From NCBI GenBank assembly GCA_946549475.1, contig CAMNQO010000072.1, positions 1 to 8,213 on the forward strand: a DNA stretch of 8,213 nucleotides, written 5' to 3'. Positions 1 through 5,893 of this stretch are shown here, piece by piece. A program made the position numbers and the translations under genes. The notes below the pieces were generated by a model that was given only the letters and a program-made list of their open reading frames with translations, searched no databases and was not told where the DNA came from. This DNA is from an uncultured Bacteroidales bacterium. GTDB lineage: Bacteria; Bacteroidota; Bacteroidia; Bacteroidales; UBA932. Position 1 is the stretch's first letter; every line of letters begins with the position of its first letter.

Positions 1-746
1 ACCCGGGATACTCGGCCGGCGGCCCCGGCACAACTACGGATGCCCCTCGACCAGCCGCTGACGGCCCGATGCTCATCCGTCGCAGCGCCGGCCACGAGCC
101 GGCGGCCGACCGCATCGTGTCCCGTTCATCCCGCCGCAGGGTGGAAAATTTCCGTTTCAATCCCAACACCGTCACCATAGATGAACTCCGCCGCCTCGGC
201 TTCACGGACAAGCAGGCCGCGTCCATCGATGCCTATCGCCAGAAAGGCGGCCGTTTCCGGCGAAAAAGTGATTTTGCCAAGTCTTATGTCGTCAGCGACA
301 GCGTCTATGCCCGGCTGGAGCCTTATATCGACATCCCGCTGCTGGATCTCAACCGCGCCGACTCCGCCGCCTTTGACGCGCTGCCCGGTATCGGCAGCTA
401 TTTCGCCCGGCAGATGGTCCTGTACCGCCGGCGTCTGGGCGGGGCCTACAGCGACATCCGTCAGTTGCTGGAAATCTATCATTTCTCGCAGGACAAGTTC
501 GAGGCCATTGCCGACCTGATTGCCGTCGATACGAGCGCCGTCCGTCCCTATCCTTTCTGGAGCCTGCCCGTGGACAGCCTGCGCCGGCATCCGGCCGTCG
601 GGACTTATGCCACTGCCCGCAGCATCGTTTTCTACCGCGAACACAACTCCCGCAGCGCCTGGACGATAGAAGGCCTGCGCAAAGCCGGCATTCTGACGCA
701 GGAGCAGGCCGCCCGGCTGTCCTTGTGCCGTCTGTCTCCACCGTGA
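1..746 (+). CDS. ComEA-like helix-hairpin-helix protein, 5'-truncated by the window
   Basis: This is the 3' part of a gene whose reading frame (first full codon at base 3) is open to the window edge, so the start is probably upstream. An ATG at 69 would give 225 residues, but the 22 open residues before it are Pro/Gly/Ala/Thr-rich, like a linker. Counting from Met69, a first helix-hairpin-helix unit runs about 30-88 (FNPNT, then ELRRLGF, then a KGGRFR stretch). A second unit has LPGIGS at 105-110, and a weaker third starts near 171 (HPAVGTY). Tandem units of this kind bind DNA non-specifically in ComEA-type competence proteins. Bacteroidetes homologues usually have an N-terminal membrane anchor and poorly known roles, so DNA binding is a family inference. 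The gene is more GC-rich than the genes after it and ends just before a terminator-like hairpin, so it is probably not part of the polysaccharide operon. Confidence 0.85.
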   Translation, partial: PGYSAGGPGTTTDAPRPAADGPMLIRRSAGHEPAADRIVSRSSRRRVENFRFNPNTVTIDELRRLGFTDKQAASIDAYRQKGGRFRRKSDFAKSYVVSDSVYARLEPYIDIPLLDLNRADSAAFDALPGIGSYFARQMVLYRRRLGGAYSDIRQLLEIYHFSQDKFEAIADLIAVDTSAVRPYPFWSLPVDSLRRHPAVGTYATARSIVFYREHNSRSAWTIEGLRKAGILTQEQAARLSLCRLSPP

Positions 747-755
747 CGGAAAGAA

Positions 756-780
756 GCCCCGAAGGGGCCGTGTATTTTTG
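756..780 (+). terminator. Probable intrinsic terminator of the helix-hairpin-helix gene
   Basis: GCCCC (756-760), loop GAA (761-763) and GGGGC (764-768) form a short, strong GC stem ten bases after the stop codon. It is followed after a few bases by a T-rich tail (TATTTTTG, 773-780). The stem is only 5 bp and the T run is interrupted, so termination may be partial. The tail is also a TAnnTTTG match and supplies the TTTG of the next promoter candidate. Confidence 0.55.
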
Positions 781-819
781 AATGATGTGGCGGTACTTGC
801 GATATTTTTGCTAAATTTG
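777..819 (+). promoter_or_regulatory. Candidate Bacteroidetes-type promoter for the polysaccharide operon
   Basis: Two exact matches to the Bacteroidetes -7 box TAnnTTTG lie one base apart: TATTTTTG (803-810) and TAAATTTG (812-819). For the first, a TTTG at 777-780 stands 22 bases upstream, close to the usual -33/-7 spacing of about 19-21. The second has only a weak upstream partner (TGTG at 786-789). Transcription would start near 817-827, leaving a leader of about 140-150 nt before the ATG at 969. The position between a terminator and a co-directional operon supports the call; which box is used cannot be told from sequence. Confidence 0.5.
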
Positions 820-919
820 TCGGGAATTGGACAAAGTCCCGTTCCTGTCATCCGGCGGCGGATTTCTTGTTGTCAGGACTCTCCTCCGCAGTGCTGATTG
901 TTTTCAGCCGGATGCCCTC

Positions 920-949
920 GCTCCGGTTAAACTTTTTACAAGCCGGAGC
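920..949 (+). promoter_or_regulatory. Leader hairpin upstream of the first glycosyltransferase gene
   Basis: GCTCCGGTT (920-928) pairs with AGCCGGAGC (941-949): seven perfect GC-rich pairs plus a G-U and an A-U pair, around a 12-base loop. It ends 19 bases before the ATG at 969. The left arm can instead pair with an upstream CCGGA (908-912 with 922-926), so the two structures exclude each other. No T run follows, so it is not a simple terminator. A role in translation or attenuation is inference only. Confidence 0.35.
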
Positions 950-968
950 ACTTCAGTTGTACCATTTT

Positions 969-1949
969 ATGCCCTTTTTTAGTATCATCGTTCCCATATA
1001 TCAGGTGGAAGAATACCTGAAAGCGTGTGTTGACAGCATTCTCAAACAGCGCTTCCGGGATTTTGAACTGATCTTGGTGGATGATGGATCGAATGATGCC
1101 TGTCCGGTCATCTGTGACAGATATGCGGAGCAGGATGAACGGATCCGGGTCATCCACCAGGCGAATGCCGGTCAATCTGTAGCCCGGAATGCCGGCTTCT
1201 CGCTGGCCTCGGGCCAATATGTCCTGTTCATCGATGCAGATGACATGATCGCTTCGGATCTGTTTCTGGATAAACTCTTTGCCAAGTGCCAGGAGAGCCA
1301 TTCCGATGTAGTGTGGTTCGGCTATAGAAAATACTATTCCCCGGACAGACTGGGACCTGAAATCTGCCGTTACCCTTCCCGTCTGGCAGAATGGGAACAG
1401 GAAAAGGCCCTTCAACTTTTGCTGGAGACGGGAATGTACAACGGAGCCGCATGGACAAAGGCCGTTCGCCGGGACTTGTTGGTGCAGGCCGGGATTGTTT
1501 TCCGGCCGGATATGCTGAGTGAAGATTTGAACTGGAGTCTGGCCCTCATGTGTCATTCCCGTAAAATGGACGCCTTGTCAGAATCGATAGTATTGTACAG
1601 GCAGCGGCCCGGTTCGCTCTCCCACCGGCCTCCGCTCAAGAGTTTGCAAGACAACCTCTGGATCTTGGAAACCTGGCCCGTACGCCTGAAGGAAAGTGAT
1701 TTGCCGCTTTCCCATCAGCGCGTGCTGCTGTCAGTCCTGGCCCACTACTGGGCCAACATGCTCATCTTGTATTCTTATTATCCTTCCTCTGTCGCAGCGA
1801 CCTGCAAAAACAGGGTCAGGAGCCTGCTGTACCTGCGCAACTATGCACGGGACCGCCGTTCGCGGACCCTGGCGGCGCTGTCCCGGATCCTGGGGCTGCG
1901 GATGACGACGGGACTTTTGCGTCTTTATTGCAAAATAAAGACATACTGA
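969..1949 (+). CDS. GT2 family glycosyltransferase (GT-A fold)
   Basis: A 326-residue inverting-type family 2 glycosyltransferase, likely cytoplasmic or membrane-associated, that would transfer one sugar from a nucleotide sugar to a lipid-linked acceptor. Seen directly: the N-terminal SIIVPIYQVEEYL nucleotide-binding strand (5-17), VDDGS (37-41), GQSVARNAG (68-76), the DADD metal-binding DXD region (89-92), an SED segment at 184-186 in the usual place of the catalytic base, and YRQRPGSLS (210-218), common in capsule GT2 enzymes. ATG 969 is preferred over an in-frame TTG at 867 or ATG at 912 because family members begin right at this strand and the extra residues match nothing typical. The gene is the first of the operon, and its stop is 5 bases before the next ATG. 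Donor sugar and linkage cannot be predicted. The C-terminal third (about 230-326) is Arg/Leu-rich and less conserved. Confidence 0.92.
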   Translation: MPFFSIIVPIYQVEEYLKACVDSILKQRFRDFELILVDDGSNDACPVICDRYAEQDERIRVIHQANAGQSVARNAGFSLASGQYVLFIDADDMIASDLFLDKLFAKCQESHSDVVWFGYRKYYSPDRLGPEICRYPSRLAEWEQEKALQLLLETGMYNGAAWTKAVRRDLLVQAGIVFRPDMLSEDLNWSLALMCHSRKMDALSESIVLYRQRPGSLSHRPPLKSLQDNLWILETWPVRLKESDLPLSHQRVLLSVLAHYWANMLILYSYYPSSVAATCKNRVRSLLYLRNYARDRRSRTLAALSRILGLRMTTGLLRLYCKIKTY

Positions 1950-1954
1950 TCGTG

Positions 1955-3250
1955 ATGGAAGAGCGTTTACCCAAAGTACTTGTCGTCGGAATCGGGGCCT
2001 GGCGGGCCGATGCCGCCAATCATACCCTGGAGCAGATTTTCTCCTGTTGGGACCCGGCCCGTCTGGCATTGGTCTATACGCGTGCGGATTCTCCGGACTC
2101 CCAAGTGGCTTCCCGCTATTTCCAAATCAGTGAATCGGAAGTCATCAAGAGCGTGTTTCGCTTCTGGAGGAGCGTCGGAGAAGAAGTCCGCAACAATCCC
2201 GCAGTCAGTCCCCAAAGTCAGAGCGAGCACAGGCGTTACGCAAGAGCCCACAAGCGCCATTCTTACTTCCTGACGATCTGCCGGGAACTGGTCTGGTGGC
2301 TCGGACATTGGAAAAGTCGCGCATTGGCGCAGTTCGTACGCGATTTTGCCCCCGATGTCATCTTTTGTCCGGTCTATCCGACGCTTTATATGTCCTGGAT
2401 TCAGCGGCATATCATCAAGCTGACCGGCAAGCCTTCCGTCTGTTTCATGGCGGATGACAACTATTCCTACCTGGCATGCAATGGATTGTGGGCGTATCTG
2501 CATCGGTTTTTCCTGCGACCGCAGGTCCGGTATCATGCCCTCCATTGTCAAGAAATGTTTGTCATCGTCGAAAAAGAAAAAGAAGAGACGGATGCCATTT
2601 TCGGGACAGACAGTGTCATTCTGACAAAAGGACTGGACTTTTCCGGGACCTCGTACCGGCCCGGTCCGGTCGGAAAACCCCTGAAGTTTGTCTATACCGG
2701 CAATTTGCTGATCGGGCGGGCGGCAACCTTGGCCCTGCTGGCGGATGTCATCAATCAGTATGACGCCGGAAAGGGAGATTTGTCCTTGGATGTGTATGCT
2801 CCGGATCCGCCGGATGCCCGCTACCTGGAAAGAATCAACCGGGGCTGTTGCCGTTTTAGGGGAAATGTTTCGAGGGAAACCGTGCATCAAGTCCAGCAAG
2901 AGGCCGATGTCGTTGTCTTTGCCGAGTCGCTGAACGGGAGGGAGAGCCATATCGCGAGACTGTCCTTCTCGACCAAAATTACAGATTATCTCTACAAGGG
3001 TAAATGTGTCCTGGCAATCGCCAAAGAGGATGTGGCTCCCATTGACTATTTCCGGAGAAACGATGCTGCCATCATTGCCAGTTCTGCGGAATCCTTGCGA
3101 GAAGCCGTCAGGCAGTTGTCTGAAAATCCCGGACTTGTTGCCGAATATGGCCGGAAGGCTTATGAATGTGCGAAAAGAAATCATGATAAGATGGAAATAG
3201 ACCGTCGTCTTATAGCGACGATCAAGAAAGCCGCAGGGGAGAATGGGTAA
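1955..3250 (+). CDS. Glycosyltransferase, GT-B fold (GT4-like)
   Basis: A 431-residue protein resembling glycosyltransferases found in Bacteroidetes capsule loci. The N-terminal half opens with KVLVVGIGAW and HTLEQIFSCWD and contains FMADDNYSY (about 164-172). The C-terminal half looks like a GT-B nucleotide-sugar domain: VYTGNL (246-251), DVYAPD (279-284), a FRGNVSRE segment (301-308) and FSTKITDYLYKGKC (338-351), which matches the K-x-x-x-Y-x-x-x-G/K region before the donor-binding helix in GT4 enzymes. It should retain anomeric configuration if it is GT4; the donor is unknown. The ATG at 1955 is preferred to an in-frame TTG at 1928, which lies inside the preceding gene. The gene starts 5 bases after that gene's stop and overlaps the flippase start by 8 bases, which suggests translational coupling. 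The family placement is less firm than the general call because the first 150 residues are divergent. Confidence 0.8.
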   Translation: MEERLPKVLVVGIGAWRADAANHTLEQIFSCWDPARLALVYTRADSPDSQVASRYFQISESEVIKSVFRFWRSVGEEVRNNPAVSPQSQSEHRRYARAHKRHSYFLTICRELVWWLGHWKSRALAQFVRDFAPDVIFCPVYPTLYMSWIQRHIIKLTGKPSVCFMADDNYSYLACNGLWAYLHRFFLRPQVRYHALHCQEMFVIVEKEKEETDAIFGTDSVILTKGLDFSGTSYRPGPVGKPLKFVYTGNLLIGRAATLALLADVINQYDAGKGDLSLDVYAPDPPDARYLERINRGCCRFRGNVSRETVHQVQQEADVVVFAESLNGRESHIARLSFSTKITDYLYKGKCVLAIAKEDVAPIDYFRRNDAAIIASSAESLREAVRQLSENPGLVAEYGRKAYECAKRNHDKMEIDRRLIATIKKAAGENG

Positions 3251-4772
3251 TCTGAATACAGGAAAAATCGCCAAAAATACCGTGATGCTCTACATCAGGA
3301 TGCTCCTGATCCTGGGCGTCTCGCTCTATACCTCCCGGGTTGTCCTGCAAGTGTTGGGCGTGTCGGATTATGGCGTCTATTCCCTCATCGCCGGCATCCT
3401 GACGATGTTTTCATTTGTCAGCCAGAGTCTGGTGGAGGCGATGCAGCGCTTTTTCAACGTGGCCATCGGGCGTGGTGACACCGGGCGTCTCGTTCGGACC
3501 TATGTCATGGGCATCAATCTGTTTGCGCTCTTCTCCGTCTTTCTCCTGCTGGTGGGGGAGACCCTCGGACTGTGGTATATCCTGCATGAAGTCAATGTCC
3601 CGCCGGGGCGCGAACATGCCGCGTTGTGGGTCTATCAGATTTCCCTGGCGACCCTGATCGTCCAGTTGTTCCGTACGCCGGACAACGCCTTGATCATCGC
3701 CCACGAAAGAATGACATTTTATGCCTATCTGGGCATCCTGGAAGCCGTGCTGAAATTGTCGGTCGTGCTCGTACTGCGATATTTTTCCTGCGACCGTCTT
3801 ATCCTTTTCACCTTGCTCTACCTGGCAACCAGCGTATTAATCAATATCCTTTATCGGATCTATTGTCACAAATACTTCTCTACCGTCCGCTACCGCTATC
3901 TGTGGGACAGGGCCCTTTTGAAGGAGATGGTCAGTTTCTCAGGATGGACCGTCCTGAACGGAGGCACGCGGACGATGACCCTCCAGTTTGAAAATATCTT
4001 TCTCAACCGCTTCTATTCCGTAGCGGTCAATGCGGCCCGGGGAGTGGCTTCCCAAGTGTACAATGCAGTCAATCTGTTCCTGACGAATTTCCAGACTGCT
4101 TTCCAGCCCCAGTTGGTCAAGACCTATGCCGCAGGTGAACGGGAGGATCACCAGCGTCTTTTGTATCAGTCGTCCCGCTTTTCTTATTATCTGTTCCTGC
4201 TCCTGTTTATTCCGATTATCTTCAATTTGGAAGAACTCTTGTCCCTCTGGCTCGTGGAAGTACCGGAATATACGGTCCCGTTCTGTAAATATGTCATGCT
4301 GGCATACTTGACAGATGCGCTGGCCCATCCTCTGACGACATCCATCATGGCGAATGGCAACATCAGGGGAATACAGATTTCCACCAGTGTCGTTTTTGTG
4401 ATCCAATTGGCGGCCAGTTTCTTTTCCCTCAGGGCCGGAGCGCCGCCATACATCGTTTCCGTCTTCATTCTGGTCAGCCATACCATCCATTATTTTCTTT
4501 ATTTGTATTATTCCAGAAAGTTGTGCGGCATCGGACTGTCCGGGTATTTTCGCCAGGTCATCCGCCCCATCCTCGTCGTTTCATCGCTTGCTGTCGTCCT
4601 TCCGCTTTCGCTCCGTCGCTTTTCCGGCGGGTTGTTTTCAACATTGGGCATTTGTTGTACCGACCTGATCTGGATTTCCGCCGTCGTATGGCTCGTCGGG
4701 CTCAAGCGTGCGGAACGATTGTATCTCCGGGCATTCGTCATCAGTAAATTTCAACAGAAATCCAAGTCCTGA
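3243..4772 (+). CDS. Wzx-type polysaccharide flippase (MOP superfamily)
   Basis: A 509-residue integral inner-membrane protein with about 12-14 hydrophobic segments, the usual size for lipid-linked oligosaccharide flippases. It would move the undecaprenyl-diphosphate-linked repeat unit from the cytoplasmic to the periplasmic face. Signature stretches of the Bacteroidetes branch are visible: the amphipathic start NTGKIAKNTVMLYIRM, VLGVSDYGVYSL (37-48), SFSGW (231-235), NAARGVASQV (263-272) and NFQTAFQPQLVKTYA (282-296). The ATG at 3243 lies inside the end of the preceding gene, 8 bases overlapping. A purine-rich AGGGGAGA directly before it (3235-3242) is the most Shine-Dalgarno-like site in the operon, though it is closer than ideal. 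The gene ends 3 bases before the next ATG. Substrate specificity cannot be read from the sequence, but the neighbouring transferases and polymerase support Wzx/Wzy-style assembly. Confidence 0.93.
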   Translation: MGNLNTGKIAKNTVMLYIRMLLILGVSLYTSRVVLQVLGVSDYGVYSLIAGILTMFSFVSQSLVEAMQRFFNVAIGRGDTGRLVRTYVMGINLFALFSVFLLLVGETLGLWYILHEVNVPPGREHAALWVYQISLATLIVQLFRTPDNALIIAHERMTFYAYLGILEAVLKLSVVLVLRYFSCDRLILFTLLYLATSVLINILYRIYCHKYFSTVRYRYLWDRALLKEMVSFSGWTVLNGGTRTMTLQFENIFLNRFYSVAVNAARGVASQVYNAVNLFLTNFQTAFQPQLVKTYAAGEREDHQRLLYQSSRFSYYLFLLLFIPIIFNLEELLSLWLVEVPEYTVPFCKYVMLAYLTDALAHPLTTSIMANGNIRGIQISTSVVFVIQLAASFFSLRAGAPPYIVSVFILVSHTIHYFLYLYYSRKLCGIGLSGYFRQVIRPILVVSSLAVVLPLSLRRFSGGLFSTLGICCTDLIWISAVVWLVGLKRAERLYLRAFVISKFQQKSKS

Positions 4773-4775
4773 ATC

Positions 4776-5891
4776 ATGAAAAAAGCACGGGTCATAGCCG
4801 TCTATCTGCCCCAGTTCCATCCCATCCCCGAAAATGACCTCTGGTGGGGGAAGGGATTTACCGAGTGGACCAATGTCCGCAGGGCAAAACCGCTTTTCCG
4901 GGGACACGAACAGCCCAGGCAGCCTTCCGATTTGGGATTCTACGATTTGCTGGATCCGCAGGTGAGGGAACGCCAGGCCAGCCTGGCACGCGAGGCGGGG
5001 ATAGAGGGCTTCTGTTACTGGCATTATTGGTTCGGCAACGGAAAGCGACTGCTCGAAAAACCCTTTGAAGAAGTCCTGTCTTCCGGCAAGCCCGATTTCC
5101 CGTTCTGTCTGGCCTGGGCCAATCATTCCTGGTCTGACAAGACATGGACGGCATTGCGTATCATCGGAGAGCCGTCTCGAATCCTGATGGAACAATCTTA
5201 TCCGGGCGAATCTGACTTTATCGGACATTTTCAGGCCCTCTTGCCGGCATTCCGGGACCGACGCTATATCCGTGTCGATGGAAAACCTGTATTTTTCATC
5301 TATGACCCTTATTTTCCGCAAGTCCGTGAGTTGATCCGGACATGGCGCCGCCTGGCCCGGGAACATGCATTGCCGGGAATCCATTTCGTCGCCATGATCC
5401 AAAGCAAGCCCTTGCGCATGAAAGAATCTTTGACGCAAAGAATCGCCCATCTGACGGCCTCCGGCTTTGATGCGGTCAATACGGTCGGTACGGCAAAAGC
5501 CGAGCAGGAGTGCAGTCTCCTGAAGGCTTATGCCGCCATCGCCCTGCCGAAATATCTCCATATCCATCATCTGGTCCGTTATAAGCAGACGGACATCAAC
5601 CGCCATTTCTTTTCAGACGAGGACCGTCTTGAAAATGTTTATCCGACGGCATTGCCGAATTGGGACCGCAGCCCCCGTTGCGGAAAGGACTGTGTCGTCT
5701 ATACGGACAGTACGCCCGAAGCGTTTGCCGGACAGATGCAGGATGCCGTCAGGCTTGTCGAAGACAAAGCACAGGAGCACAGGCTCATTCTGGTCCGTTC
5801 CTGGAACGAGTGGGGGGAGGGCAATTATCTGGAGCCGGATGTCCGCTATGGGCATGGTTATCTGGATGCCATCAAAAAGTCATTGGAATAG
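4776..5891 (+). CDS. WbsX-family protein (GH99-like fold), putative glycosyltransferase
   Basis: A 371-residue protein of the WbsX family, common in O-antigen and capsule loci and related in fold to GH99 endo-alpha-mannosidases/mannanases. Whether family members transfer or hydrolyse sugars is not well established; transferase is the usual label. Motifs seen: IAVYLPQFHPIPEND (7-21), GFTEWTNV (27-34), GFCYWHYWF (78-86), LAWANHSW (112-119), DGKPVFFIYDP (168-178), PNWDRSPR (294-301) and the near C-terminal SWNEWGEGNYLEPD (342-355), whose Glu residues are candidate catalytic groups by analogy with GH99. No signal peptide is seen, so it should act in the cytoplasm, which favours synthesis over degradation of finished polymer. 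The length is normal for a stand-alone family member. It starts 3 bases after the flippase stop and ends 2 bases before the GT4 gene. No ribosome-binding sequence is evident. Confidence 0.9.
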   Translation: MKKARVIAVYLPQFHPIPENDLWWGKGFTEWTNVRRAKPLFRGHEQPRQPSDLGFYDLLDPQVRERQASLAREAGIEGFCYWHYWFGNGKRLLEKPFEEVLSSGKPDFPFCLAWANHSWSDKTWTALRIIGEPSRILMEQSYPGESDFIGHFQALLPAFRDRRYIRVDGKPVFFIYDPYFPQVRELIRTWRRLAREHALPGIHFVAMIQSKPLRMKESLTQRIAHLTASGFDAVNTVGTAKAEQECSLLKAYAAIALPKYLHIHHLVRYKQTDINRHFFSDEDRLENVYPTALPNWDRSPRCGKDCVVYTDSTPEAFAGQMQDAVRLVEDKAQEHRLILVRSWNEWGEGNYLEPDVRYGHGYLDAIKKSLE

Positions 5892-5893
5892 CG

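Noticed and set aside
126..851. A 241-codon open frame on the - strand over the helix-hairpin-helix gene and the intergenic region
   Set aside because: It runs through the terminator hairpin and promoter boxes, has no domain signal, and overlaps a well-supported + strand gene.
867..968. N-terminal extension of the first glycosyltransferase from a TTG at 867 or ATG at 912
   Set aside because: GT2 proteins start at the SIIVPIY strand, matching ATG 969; the 34 extra residues look like translated leader sequence.
2570..2586. A-rich tract (two runs of five A) in the second glycosyltransferase gene, considered as a slippage or phase-variation site
   Set aside because: The runs are short and interrupted by G, and they encode a plausible charged stretch (EKEKEE); phase-variable tracts are usually longer and uniform.
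1967..3274. A 435-codon open frame on the - strand opposite the second glycosyltransferase gene
   Set aside because: It mirrors the + strand gene; sense codons whose complement gives stops (TTA, CTA, TCA) are rare here, so long antisense frames arise by codon bias. The translation shows no recognisable family pattern.
3939..3957. Inverted repeat TCAGGA-N7-TCCTGA inside the flippase gene
   Set aside because: It is a 6-bp palindrome arm within conserved coding sequence (SGWTVLN) with no T run or partner site; most likely chance.
4638..5606. A 322-codon open frame on the - strand opposite the WbsX-family gene
   Set aside because: The + strand frame has the full set of WbsX motifs in correct order and length; the antisense frame has none and spans two genes.
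5660..5893. N-terminal extension of the GT4 gene inside the WbsX-family gene
   Set aside because: It is an out-of-frame reading of the WbsX coding sequence; the GT4 family start MHIVQIN matches the ATG at 5894.
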